Source of the DNA: Prostheceraeus crozeri
Taxonomy: Eukaryota; Platyhelminthes; Polycladida; Euryleptidae
Length of the DNA stretch: 64,000 bases
Reading direction: 5' to 3'
NCBI GenBank assembly: GCA_907163375.1
Contig: CAJQUW010008691.1
Location: 1 to 64,000, forward strand
Position 1 is the stretch's first letter. Each line of letters starts with the position of its first letter. The position numbers and the translations under genes are program-made. Below the pieces are notes generated by a model. That model was given only the letters and a program-made list of their open reading frames with translations. It was not told the origin of the DNA and made no database searches. Positions 32,400 through 44,837 of this stretch are shown one piece after another.

Positions 32400-34440
32400 T
32401 CACATGTCAAAGATATTCATTTCAAACTGAACACGATTTCGTCGACATGGAATTGGTTGAGAATCAACTTTCCGTAACTCATGCAAATGATACCATGATG
32501 AATCTTCCTGGAGAAGAACAAAATTATTTGTCATGATTGAATGCTGTTTATAAAAATTCACTTCAGCTTGCGCATTTTCAACATCGATCTGAGTGACTTT
32601 ACACAAATATTTTTGCACGGATCTTTCATTCGTACTATGTACCTCAGCAATACAAAAATCATTAACTTTGATTTCAGCAGAGATTCTCTCCGGTTCGGTA
32701 GCTACACTCTGGTATGCGTGTTTACTCACTGGTTCCGGTGAAACAGGTAACAAAAACTGTTTATTCTGACCACTTTCAGAAACGCACCAAAAATGAGAAT
32801 TGCGTATATCATGTACATGAACAGCATTTTCAAATACATCATTCAATTTCAACAAGTCAGCTTTTTCTGTTACGTCATTACACAGAATCGGGATAATTGA
32901 AGTTTGCCTATCAATGAGAGCATCCCGAAAGTCTTCGGCATTTTGAACAGAATGAGAACGTCTCATTACGCTCTCGTACACCATCCGTTTTGCCGTCCCC
33001 CCTATCCCATCGACTGGTCCTTTTCCATGACCACTTGCAAAAAAATTCCAAACTACTGTTTTCAGTCTATATCTCTCTAACAGAACAGACAGAAAACTGT
33101 ACATAAATCTGTTTTTATATTGGGACGATGGTCCATCTGACCAGAACGAGATCTCTCGGGCATTCGTCAGGTCAAGTTTTTCAAGAATTTCTATCAGAAA
33201 AACACAAATGGTCATTTTTGAATGTTCGGCCGAGTCACTTACAACAACAAAAGATTTCATACCGGCAGAACTCCATACGCAACATGTAAAAACAGAAATC
33301 AATTTGTGACCCCAATAACCACTTTGAATCTCATCTTGAATTTTACAGTTATAGTTTTCTGCAAAATCAGTTTGAACTATAACTAATCCGGGATCAGATG
33401 TAACCAAAGACTTACACAGCTCAAAATGTTTTGACTGGTTCCTCTTGATTTGGTGATGTCTCACGACAATCCTAACTCTAAACAATGCTCTAAGTGATGT
33501 CTCTAAACAATCCTTAAATTCGTCCAGTGCCTGTCGAACTGAAGTTTCAATGTTAGTTTTACATAGTCCGGAAGGGATGGACTGCCATTTACTATACAAT
33601 ATGACAGCTTCAAAATCAGTAACAGTAAGGGAATCACAGTAATTTATGACAGATTTTGACAAACAATCATGACAGGAGAACTGTTTGCAGTCAACATGCT
33701 CACAGACGAGATTATTCGTCAACCATTTACTGTCGTAGGGGTTAACACCTATAATATAATCCGATTTCGACAAACTCGTGACAGACTGATAAAATTTTCA
33801 TGAAGTTTACAAAGACAAACACATTCTGGGGTTTTTCGGGATAGCAAAACATGAACAGGTCTTAACTCACAAAATTTGGAAAATGAGAGTTTTATCTCAG
33901 GATTTTCAAGTATAAACATACCGTACGCTTCACGAAGAGTGTAGTGTAAATGTCGTTTTTGAAATTTGGTTTTTTATGTTTAGATCGTACAATGACTACA
34001 TCATGGATACCTGGGCTCATACGACTTATATCATCACGCTGAAAGAATGAAGAAACTTGAGCACTCACTTCATCTGGAATCTGTCTTCCATTACTACTGG
34101 ATCACCAGATTTTAATCCCACTAGTGATGTCGCAAGCTCTTCTATAATTATCTTCCGCTTTCTCGGTGATGTAGGTAACACTTTCCGGACTCGATATACA
34201 GCTTTCATCTTCGTCGACTTGGAAGAGTAGATACTGTCAATTGATTCATTGAGATTATCGAAGTTTTTTTGTTTCTTGTTTTCTCTGAATTTCCGCATAC
34301 GCAATTTTGCCCCTTGCTTCACTCCTTCATATTTTAGTTTGTCCTTTTTAATTTTCATTCTGTATCGGGAGTGTCGCTCCTTCTCACTGGATTTGAATGC
34401 TTTGTCTTCTCGTCTCTTTAACCGATGTGACTTTTAGAGC
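32400..34440 (-). CDS. Uncharacterised family protein with conserved D/D motifs, probably transposon-derived
   Basis: The 457-residue frame 33773-32400 is uninterrupted. It carries VQTDFAENYNCK (D136), FWSDGPSSQYKNRF (D213) and WNFFASGHGKGPVDGIGG (residues 242-259), which I recall as the hallmark blocks of a widespread but unnamed invertebrate family. Two acidic motifs after beta strands plus HGKGxxDG suggest an RNase H-like nuclease core; this is inference. The upstream part follows in other frames. A basic N-terminal region (KLRMRKFRENKKQKN, SPRKRKIIIEEL, 34358-34065) is followed by PDEVSAQVSSFFQRDDISRM and MSPGIHDVVIVRSKHKK. Next come HYTLREAYGMFILENPEIK and LSFSKFCELRPVHVLLSRK. One-base shifts near 34078, 33967 (A-run) and 33790 separate the parts, so the full protein would be about 670 residues. 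I see no introns or terminal repeats. Confidence 0.6.
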
Positions 34441-36805
34441 AGCCTGTACCCCAGGTATGCAACCTTTCCTCTGACTGGCGTATTTGATTAGCATGAGAAC
34501 GATCCCTTTTAACATATAATCACTTGATGATATCGGAAAATAGTAGTCATAACATATTTTCAAAACTTTGCTTTTTAGGTTATATTTGTCTAAAAATTTG
34601 ATTTTTTCTTTTGTTTTTCAAATCGTTCTCATTTTGAAAATATAGACAGAAAAATGAAAACTAAGAAAATTTCTTGTACTTCAGTATATAATAAAAGAAA
34701 CTGCTTGGGTGTTTGAAACTAATCCTAAATTTTAAAAATTCCCATCCGTGTCCTGTTTTACGTGGAATTTACCATATCGGTTACTTTGAAGCCATAGTTA
34801 TCGATGATATTCCAGTTAGATCTCGCATAACTAACAACAGCATTAATGCCTTCCATTATGGGAATGCTGGTATATAGGTTCAGTGTTCATTTGGATCTGG
34901 GTACCCGTTTACTTGATCAGATTCGGAAATCTATCATCTTCAGTGTTCAGTGCGAATGTTTACTAATATTTGGGTGTCGGCTACCCCCGTGAAACCACTG
35001 GAAATTGCCTTTCTAGCCGAACAAAATTTTGCTTGTTTTATGTTTTTATCACTGGCTTTCATTCAATTCATTCATTTAATTTGGCATGTAGCGCTTTAAA
35101 GCCTTATATTCAATGCTTCTTCCAACTAAAGAATTGGCGCCTTTGACACATTAAAACTAAATAGAATTCTGCAGTTTTTTCTCCTCAAGATACTGAAGGT
35201 TGTGCCTGCGGCATTCAAAGTGTCAAAATCTATCTGAGGTACGCCAAGAGCCTGGAAGCATCGCCTATGACGCTCCTTCTGATACTTTGCATCCATAAAC
35301 AGTGATTCAGCAAGAAAATGCCGCAAGCCTAACTTAGAATGAAGTAGTTAGTCCTATTAGCTTAAATTAGCTTAAATTTGCTTATATCCTAGAGTTGCTA
35401 GTTGCTAGTTGTTACAGTGTACCTAGAAATGATCTCCTAGTGTCTCCAAAAATGGTTCTCCCTTTGGTGTGCAATGCAATCACATGCCTCATTATTTGAG
35501 AATACAACCACACCTATTCGACGAGATGTGGAGGGGCATCGGCTACCTTGCTTAGTTAATTGTGACTTGTTATATTGTTTTTTCGCAAAATGGCGCTCGC
35601 ATCCATGTGCATAAAACTTCATAATTATGATTGATCCATTTTCAATGCTAGCAATTAACAATAACATCAATCTAATTAACAGGCTGTATGGAATCAATTC
35701 ACTACTGCCTACAGTAACATTCATATTTTTGGAGGACTGATACGTACTACGTAGCATTTACCTGCGAAATGATGCCCGGGAAGATTCCTGAATTTTATTT
35801 TTGAAAATGCGTGGGAATTTTGGTCAGAGCAATTTTTTGATTATTTTGTTATTAAAAGATTATTTTGTTGCTGGTATACCTATGTACATGTTTTTTATAA
35901 TTATAGACATGTACCTTGCATGTAGGGTGCCACTAGGAAGAATAAGCCTCTCTCAATTGAATGGTGTCATTAGTAACTCGTGATCTGTTTATTTGCTGTT
36001 ATTATTTCAAAATTGAGCAATTTGTTGAATTACTTGATCAGTGAGTTGGGCACAGTTGCAACTGAAGCCATGTAATAAGCCTTTTTACTCACTCTTTTGG
36101 AATTCATCAGTCTACTGAATTTATAATAGCAAGGTATGATGGGAGGGCATCGGAAATACACGGAAAACAGTGTTTGTTGACGTAAAATAAAAATCTGGTT
36201 AGTCTATGTACTCATTTTTTGAACATCCTTTTACATAAATGACGCAATAAACGTGCGCATGACTGTATTTAATTACCTTCAATGAAGTGATGCACACAGT
36301 GCAGAAATTGTCATGCCTGACCGAATTTTGACGTCGCGGCGGAATTCTTTCTAGTCGGCTACTGTGGCAACACTGCTTATGAGCAGAACGTTTTAAAAGA
36401 AAATATTTACATCCCATAGATAACTACAGATCCCTAGCTGATTACGTGATGTCGCCTACACTGTAAACCGCTGGATACGAAAATTACATACAAACATATA
36501 CCAAAATCACATACAATTTGAAACTAGCATCTGATAAGAGATTCTCGCATGTTTACAGAGATCTGGTATGTTTTTCATAAGAAATCTCGCTTACTTTCGT
36601 ATGTGATTGGTAGGCGATGTAGCGATACGAACTATTCTATCTGTGGTTGACTGTTTTACATTTAATACGAGTTGTTGGTATGTTTTATATACGAGACCCG
36701 ATGCAAATTCGTCCTCATTCGTATGTGTTTAGTATGAAGAGCTTTAAGTAACATGGCAACAAATAAGTTATATTACATACTACTGTCAAATAACATTTTT
36801 CTAAG
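34441..36805. other. Mostly non-coding stretch
   Basis: No recognised gene. Near 35190 there is one GTGCCTGCGGCATTCAAAGTG, related to the 44.8-45.7 kb repeat words. At 36459 the sequence TACACTGTAAACC starts like the end of the 30686 MITE, followed by repeated GTATGTTTTxxATACGA-like words, but no matching other end was found. Confidence 0.3.
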
Positions 36806-39800
36806 AAACTGAAAGAGAAGGCAGAAAGTGATCAGTCGCAGAACTCTCTGTCAGTTTATCTTGCTTCTGAATTTTGTTTTGGCAATGGTAACGGTAATCG
36901 CCCCGATGTCGCCAATAACGCCACGCTTTCAGAATTTGTTGCTTGGAAAACGGATTTACAAAGACAATCTGATGGACGTATTCCGCAGTTCAGAGCGCAC
37001 AGACATAAAACAGATTACATCTACGGAGCTCAATGGGTAACCATCAGCAGTGACATGAAAAATATTCTCCTGCAATTGGTGAACGCAAGGGTAACTGACT
37101 GTGAAAACAGTACTGGAAACACTATTCCATCTCATCCTTATGCTATGGCAACTGCTCCAGGTGAAGTAAGACAATTTGTTGATCGCTCTCCCCCGTTGTT
37201 TCTGTTTGGAATTCGCGGTTCCAGTGATTTCAGCACAGCGTGGAGGTAAGTTCGTTTGCAGCACCATATTGAAAATATAACAGCAACAAAATATCGACAC
37301 TATATCGAGACAAAGGTAAGTCAGGGTGCAATAGTGAAGAGCAATTGTACACTCAACGACAATGAATACATAACGCTAAGATTTACTCTTCTCAAATATT
37401 AAAATGTTCAAACGTGCATCAGATAGATCATGTCCAATATTTTCGGATGCTGGTATGGCTGCATTTCTATATCCGATGAATATTTGAGTAATTTTTGCCT
37501 ATTAATTCAGTGCCTGATAGTGGACAATGGTTGTGATTGGCTCTGTCACTGATGCTGGCAGTTATGCTGCCGAAACATGTCTGCAAGTACACATTTACCG
37601 AAAACATTGCAGCTCCACAACTGTCCACGCGAAATTAGATAAGACTTCTAGAACTCTACATAATCTGCTAGACTTCTACAACATCATAGATTTCAAAATT
37701 TTGTGTGCGAACGGGCGCAGCATCTATCGAATAAATCAGTCAACGATCAGATGAACCAATTTTGCAATGCGAAAAAATGTGATGGTGCGCTATTGTCAAA
37801 TAACAATAATGTCACTCCATCCTCTTCTTGCCCTGCGAGCTGATTGCAGTGAGTTGAAGAAAACATGACTATCGATCGTTTGTGGAGTTCGTGTCGTTTG
37901 CGCAGTTAAGGTTAAAAATGAAAGAGTGCGTGCGCTATTGTCAAATAATGATCCTGTCAGTCTCTCCTCTTCTTGCTCTACAAGCTGATTGCAGTGAGTT
38001 GAAGAAAACATGATTATCGATTGTTTTTGTGGAGTTCGTGTCGTTTGCGTACTTAAGGTAAATAATGAAAGAGTGCGTGCGCTATTGTTAAATAAATAAC
38101 AATCCTGTCAGTCTCTCCTCTTCTTGCTCTACAAGCTGATTGCAGTGAGTTGAAGAAAACATGATTATCGATTGTTTTTGTGGAGTGCGTGTCGTTTGCG
38201 TAGTTAAGGCTAAAAATGAAAGAGAAAAGTCAAAACACGTTGCTTGCTTAAGAATAGAAATGATCAAGCTCGTGGGCTTTTGCTAAACTTGTACAAAACA
38301 GTGTGTCAAGTCGCTAGAAAAAGTAAACGGACTGAAAAAAAGTATAAATCTGTTGAACTTCTTCGCACTAAATTAAGTATGGTATTTGTTTACTGCTTGA
38401 TATGATCACCACACTGTTATGGCATCGTTTGATGTGACGCTTGTCCTGGTTGACTAATAATAATGACCATTCAGTACAAGGTCAGCTAGCAGTTGTCAAT
38501 CCTTCATTCATGCAAATTGCGCACAAATGGTAGAGAGAAATAGATTAGAAATAGAAATACCTCGATGCCACTGTCAGAGAATTCCTTCGCTTTCAAGAAC
38601 GAAACCCAATTGTTAATGACGTCATAAAATGGTCACTAAATTCGGTTCTTTGTCCTCCACCGAGAGTCAGAATTTCGTGGGACTGAGCCCGACATGATTT
38701 TGGGCTGGACTGCTCCTTTAATCGTCGATCAATTTCTTATGTTCTGAAATAGAGAAATCGATCGTCGATTTGCTGCTAATTCGTAGATCTGCGCATTCCA
38801 CCTAATTTCAACTATTGTTTTGGGACATCTTGAGAGTCAAACACAGGGTGACCAAATGGGATCTATTTAGAGACCGGTCTCTATTGTCCTCTATTTGGTC
38901 ACTTTTTTTCGCCAGGTCTCTATTTTTAGAGACCAAAATTTCCCATGTACAGATGCATCAAATAGGCAATAGGCATACTCGTGAACTACTTAACTTAAAA
39001 TCTAAATTTCAACGAAATAGTTTTGCTTTTCATTGCATTCCGAAACTTGATAACTGATAGCCTAGAATAAGACGGTTTTGTAAGATCGACTTTTTCGTTT
39101 CATAAGATATGGACTTTTCAATTTTTTTCTTCTCTAAGATCCAGTCATAGACAGCAGATCCGATCTAGTTTGGCTATAACATCCTAGTATACAGGGTGAT
39201 CCAAAAAACAAATCCGACCTGCTGATTCCATTTCTGAAGTCTGATTTGCCGAATTCATCCTCAGTATTTAGCTATCGAGATATTATTGATTTTACATGAA
39301 AAATGCACATGTTCAGCACTTGAACCATGCATGTGTAAGTGCTGAAACATGGATGAAGTGTCAATCGATCCCAAAAAATGTGGCATTTTTATACAATTTG
39401 AACTCGGTAATGTTTATTGAATGTTTACTAAGAAATATTAATTAACATTATACATGTGTACACGAAATCGTATTTTACATACCATAATAATTTAGCATAT
39501 ATTAGAGGGTAAATATTAGCATAATCTGCCGTTCATCATTTTCAGGGAAAAGAAAACTTGACACCGGATGAGCAATTGGCTCTAATTGATCGGCTGGCTC
39601 ATCGTCCTCATGTCAAAATTATCGTAGCTCCTCAAAATTATCAGGCTACCACTGCACTTTTAGCGAATGCAGGAAGTGTCTTAATCCACAAACTGACGGT
39701 AAGTAGATTTCGTTAATTCGAATTGGCCATTGATGGTTCGTCCGTTTATCGAAAACATGTTTCTATGAGAACTCCCTTAACTCCCTTCGATAGCCTGTAA

Positions 39801-41826
39801 ATTCTAAAGTTATTAGTGTAAAATTTGGGCTCCAAAATTGGAGATTAAAAGAAATTATTGGATTATGTCGCGTCAATGGTGGTAATTAATAAACTTCCTA
39901 ACCTTGTTTTTGCAGGAGTCAACATCCTACCAAGCAGATGAGAAAAATAATGCAAAAGGTAAAAATGTTTGCAGATGAAATGGATTCTTGAAATTCGCAT
40001 TTCATTTACGAATCAACCCTGTCTGTGTGGCGGTAATTAACAAACTTTCCAACCTTATCTTTCCAGGAGTCAGTATCGTTCTACCAAACCCAAGCAGATG
40101 AAAAGATGAATGCACAGGTAAGTTATGGATAGGCATGCGAACTATAGTATCCATCGAATAAGTTTCGGAAGTCAAGGTAACTTAGCCTTTACTATCAACC
40201 GAAGAGAATATTGCGCTATAACTGACAATTTTGAACGACTGACGTTGAAGTTGCACATTATTATCGAAGCAAAATTATCGAAAATACTAAATTGTTGAGC
40301 TGAATCTTGTATCTTTTTTGTTTAGCAGAAAATTCCACCAAGATTAAAATTGAGAAGAACTCGCAAGTGGAGCACCGAGGCCCTGTTGATGTGGGCGTCT
40401 TCCGAAGAACAGGTGAGTTGAAATTGAATGAAAAGCTTGTAGTGTATATGATTGTTGATATCGTTAATATCGAATTGATATGTCAATACCTTAACTAGCC
40501 ATAGCTATCATGTTGTGAAAGAAAAATCATAAATTACGTACTACATTGATCGAGTACCGATGCCGAGTACGACAGTGTCGCGAATTATCTGCTCTTGTTG
40601 ATATTTTTCAACGTTATCTAACCCCTTCGCTCCTGAAACGTATATATATGTCCAAACATTTTCTTTAGTTAATGTTGGTCCTGACTGTGACCAGGCCAGA
40701 ACACACATCAATAGCTTTATGTGTGTCTCAGAGCCAGAGCCCTCGACAATGATTGTAATTGACAAACGATCATCATCAATTAATCAGAAGCAACTGTCGC
40801 TAGGCATCATGATATGAAGAGCCCTGTAATTCGGATCAAAGACCAGGCCTATTACATATTGGCATCATATCACTTAATTGCAGCCACCTATTTAAGAATT
40901 AAGCTCATAAATTGTTCCTCTATCCTTGATAGAGCTTATTGGACCGCGGGTAGGCCCTACGTAAATTTCACATCTTGACACAATAGTGGCCTGCATATAA
41001 GTGTTTTGAAATGCCTTCCTTTGCCAATCGATTGTATGCTTTTCTACAAGCACACACATACAAGTTACAAACCTGAAAATTTTCCGCAACTTTGCGGATT
41101 TCCACCAAAATGAAGTTAAAGCCATCATCCTTGAGATTTGCTCAAAAATGTAGAATTGAAATAAGAGGGGTGGGGGAGTAGGTTTGTGATGGAATGAGTG
41201 GTCTAATTTTATGTGTCAAGTAAGCCATAACAACATTTTTGCTCAGACATACATGTAGTATCTTTTTCCTATTTCATTTATTATTATTGAGAATGTGCTC
41301 AGTCGGATTGAAATATGTCATTTGCACAAATGCTTGCATTGATTCTTTCTAGAAAAGGCTGATAAAGATATTGAGCTACATACAGAACCTAATAATCATA
41401 GTTTAAGCAAATGAAGAATAGAATGGATAAAGGACAATAGTCGATTTGTCACGCTCGACAAATAATCAATAACTTTACAGTAACTTCAAATTAAGGTGGA
41501 CAAAAATTGGCAATAATTATTCAATGGATCAAGTCATTAATTTAATATTGACAGTGAAAGACTAAAACTGCAACAAAATTCCTGTACTAATCTGTGAATG
41601 GAAGCTGGAAATTCGCGTTATAATTGCAGATTGCTTCAGTCAAACTGACTTTCTATTTTATTTTTCTGATCTCTACATAACTGGTACTCCTTATTTTCTA
41701 CAGAAAAAGATCATCGGGGAAGCAGACAACAACGCTTGCAGCAGTTGCAGTGTCAATTTTTTTCACTACACTGGTCCGGATTGGTGCAGTTGCACTGTCT
41801 GCGAGAAATGGTATTGCGGACTTTAA
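36806..41826 (+). CDS. Unrecognised multi-exon gene with duplicated exon and PHD-like C-terminus
   Basis: Proposed exons: 36806-37245 (acceptor TTTTTCTAAG, donor AG|GTAAGT); 39546-39698 (51 codons, LTPDEQLALIDRLAHRPHVK, then IIVAPQNYQATTALLANAG); alternative exons A 39916-39958 and B 40067-40117; 40326-40412; and 41704-41826. The first exon encodes KTDLQRQSDGRIPQFRAHRH, then TDYIYGAQWVTISSDMKNIL, which I do not recognise. Its end phase does not fit the second exon, so one exon of length 3n+1 is missing between 37246 and 39545. Through exon B the last exons read PPRLKLRRTRKWSTEALLMW, then NACSSCSVNFFHYTGPDW and CSCTVCEKWYCGL before TAA. This is a CxxC...W..C..C..WY arrangement like the PHD-type fingers at the ends of many transposase-derived proteins. 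The final Cys pair of such a finger (KKFMCGNC) lies just beyond the TAA in the same frame. Confidence 0.5.
37784..38225. repeat. Three tandem copies of a ~145-bp unit
   Basis: Each unit contains GCGCTATTGT(C/T)AAATAA, CTCTTCTTGC, GCTGATTGCAGTGAGTTGAA and GGAGT.CGTGTCGTTTGCG. Starts are near 37784, 37928 and 38073. A diverged single copy lies at about 43730-43840. They sit in the predicted first large intron of the gene above. Confidence 0.75.
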
Positions 41827-41943
41827 TACAAATATCAGAAGAAGTTCATGTGCGGCAATTGTATGCCCAATTGGTATTAACGTTTCATGTTACTGATCCA
41901 TCGATATTCTTGATCGTTGCAATAGATTTCAGGTCAATATATA

Positions 41944-43337
41944 CTCACTGACATAAATAATGAAACCAACTATCATTGACTTGAATGGAAGTTTGTTTCA
42001 TTTTTTTCTATGGTTTGAGATGATATCTCGCTTTCTATGTATCACCATTGAACTCCATAATATGATAAGGGAAATGATATAGGACCATCAAATTTCAAAA
42101 TTTGATATTGATCACAGTAACAGCTAGAAGTTGAACAGAATCACCGCCTACTGCTGACCAGATTTGACTTATGAAATGGCGCACGATAACTTTACCAGAG
42201 GAATGGCAATTGGGATGATGCGTTGTGGGCTTAGTTCTACAACTGTTGCGAAAGAATTGAAAATTTCAAGGGTCGTTGTATGGAGGTGGTGGTGTCGTTG
42301 GAAAGCAGAAGGAAATGTGGAAAAGAGGAACGGATCAGGAAGACCAAGGGTATCATCCAAGCGGACAGATGCACGCTTAGTTTTAGCTGCTAAAAGAAAC
42401 TGATTTGTGTCCGTCCCGAAGCTAATTGTGTACTGGAAGGTTGCTGGGAACGTTGCCTGTAGCTTTCGAACTGCATATCAAAGATTGCGAGAAGCTGGTA
42501 TACAGTCTCGACGACCCGCTGTGAGAATTCCGTTGAGCCTGGAACATCGAAGGAGACGAGTGACGTGGTGTCAAGGTCATCAGTCGTGGAGTGACAGTCA
42601 GTGGGAACGCGTGCTCTGGACTGATGAATCGAGGTTTGCTCTCGATTTCAACGATGGTCGGATCCGTGTTCATCGCTTGCCAAGTGAACGATTTGCTCCA
42701 TGTTGTGTCAAAGAACACGACCGGTACGTCGGCGGTAGTGTCATGGTTTGGGCCGGTATCTGGCACAATGGAAAAACACCAGCAATCGTAGTGAAAGGAA
42801 CATTGACAGGACAGCGATATGCCGACGAGATCGTGACACCGGTCGTGGTTCCAGCAGTGACATCGACATCGAATCAATTGATTTTTCAGGATGACAACGC
42901 AAGGCCCCATCGCGCTTCAGTGGTCTCTAACAGGATAGCAAGCAGTAGAATCCCAACCTTGGAATGGCCCTCACGTTCTTCCGACCTCTCCCACATCGAG
43001 CACTGCTGGGATGAACTTGGTCGCAGAGTGAGGGAGAGGTACAACCACCCACCAGTGTCTTTGAAGATGTTGGCCGACAGACTGATCGAGCAGTGGAACC
43101 TCTTAGACCTGGCATTCATCCAGCGACTGTACTCATCCATGCCCTCACGCATCGATGCCTGTTTGGATGCTCGCAGTGGTCACACCCGTTTCTAACTTAA
43201 GTTGATAAAATCATGAGTATCAAATTAAATGTTTTTGTACATTTTAAATGTTTTAAATGTAATGAAACGTACAGTACAACCAAGTTTAAGTCATAAGTAT
43301 TCATATCAGGACTTGTTTCATTCTTTTTGTCACTGAG
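41944..43337 (+). mobile_element. Tc1-type transposon
   Basis: The ends read CTCACTGACATAAATAATGA and the inverse of CTCAGTGACAAAAAGAATGA, with TA on both sides. It lies directly after the predicted last exon of the preceding gene. The same family occurs at 50142-51244. Confidence 0.8.
42176..43195 (+). pseudogene. Tc1-type transposase with a single nonsense codon
   Basis: From ATG 42176 the frame runs to 43195 with one stop (TGA at 42401). It catalyses excision and insertion at TA. There is an N-terminal paired-like helix-turn-helix (MRCGLSSTTVAKELKISRVV). The DDE core has LWTDESRFALDF (first Asp), FQDDNARPHRA (second Asp, the residue before N) and SSDLSHIEHCWDELGRRV (Glu), with 34 residues between the second Asp and the Glu, as in Tc1 (DD34E). 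The stop sits where the family usually has Arg (KRNRFxSxPKL), so a single C-to-T change in a CGA codon would explain it. Position SSDLSHIE usually reads SPDLSPIE. The length of about 340 residues is normal. Confidence 0.85.
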
Positions 43338-44837
43338 TATATACCATTTTGAACCTATCAACTATTCTCAATTATTGCATGTACCGGGTACTTAAAATTC
43401 GTTTTGACAATCTTGGCACCCATAATCAAAACTAATTGATACATAGTATATTAGTTAATTAGAACAGTAAGAATGATTGGAGATAATCTAAAATACTTGT
43501 AATTTCGGTTCTACTCTCGTGTCGAACCTAATAAGCTTATAGCAACGTATTTGCTTGAGAATTTTTTTGATAGGCCATCACAGTATATTGTGCATGATCA
43601 CGAGTATGGTCACAAATAAGTAATAATAATACATGTGATAAGTTTTATTCCGGAATGACAAACGCATGACGGATTTTATTTGACAAAGGAGCAAGTGTAT
43701 CAGAAGTCAGACTGCATTGACGACAAAAGGCGAGCTGAGTGCAGCGGCTTGATGAAAACATGATTATCGAGTGCGTGTCGGTTGCGTCGTAAATGAGGAA
43801 GTCAAAAGTCAACGCTTAAGAAGAGAAATGATTTAGTGTACGAATCTGCTCTGCAAGAATAGGATAGGTCTAGAGCTTTTACCTTTTCATCGATAGAATA
43901 ATTGTCACATGGGTATAGAGGAGCAAATGATCATAGACACAGAGTGAGAAAGTTTATCAGTGCGTCATTCTCAAATCGAGTCATTATCGTTACACAGATT
44001 CACGTGGACTGTTGTTTCTCTTGCTGAAGATGGGTGCACGTGATTTTGAAAATTATATTTATGCATTCTTGAATAACAACTTCACGTTTACCAGTTATCA
44101 TATTTTCCTCCTAATCCTCCTATTTTTTTTGTTGAGTGATGCGAAACTCATAGGTCTAGATTTTTCCAAATCATTTTCGTATATTTCGTCTGAGTGATAG
44201 AAAATTCATTGAATTCAAATTGTATGTTAACTCATATTGATTTTTGCCACTTTAAATGAATCTCAATTAAAATATTTGGTTTATGACACATACCTGGCTT
44301 AGCCTGCCGGTGGAAATTCACGAACATGAAAATCGGAAACTTTAAAAGCCAATTCTTCAGAAAATGGACAAATGTGTTTCTGTGTGTTAAATGTTTCTTT
44401 CCTATTTTGTTAAATAATGCAGGTATCATTTTTTTCTGATGTGTGACATTTTGTCTCGGGTGCCCAATTCACTTTGCAAAAATAGCTGCTCAGTAGAAGA
44501 GTTAATAAAACCTAAGGGACGTCTGGGTATGGGTCTTTTCTCCTAACAAACCTTATTTCATTAAAATCGGAAGAAAAGCTTTCTAGCTACATCTGATAGC
44601 GTAAAGTTAACCCGATGAGAAAATTAAGAAAATATACGTGTCCAATGTTCGTAAGTTTCCGTATTTTCCGTATTCTTTTACACCTTGTCCGTATTTTCCG
44701 CATTTTTGACATCTCATCAGTTGTTTCAGTATTTTTTGCACCTCGCTTTAACAGAACTAACCCTGTCGTTGCCAAACGTATTTATTCAGGATTCTGAGTA
44801 CCAAAATATGATAGTTGAAACTCTAGAATACTGGAAG
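43338..44837. other. Non-coding stretch
   Basis: Contains one diverged copy of the 37.8-kb tandem unit (43730-43840) and, near 44650-44705, a short run of CCGTATTTTC words. No gene was recognised. Confidence 0.3.

Noticed and set aside
36828..37040. ORF with a signal-peptide-like start (MISRRTLCQFILLLNF)
   Set aside because: An overlapping frame has a proper acceptor, a strong donor and stays open for 440 bases, so this ORF is most likely its shadow.
37527..37754. Missing exon of the 36.8-41.8 kb gene
   Set aside because: A fair acceptor precedes it, but none of the three frames stays open from the acceptor to a donor in the needed phase.
38844..38940. MITE with CAGGGTGACCAAAT ends
   Set aside because: There is a hairpin of TAGAGACC words and an inverse ATTTGGTCAC, but the boundaries and a target duplication could not be defined.
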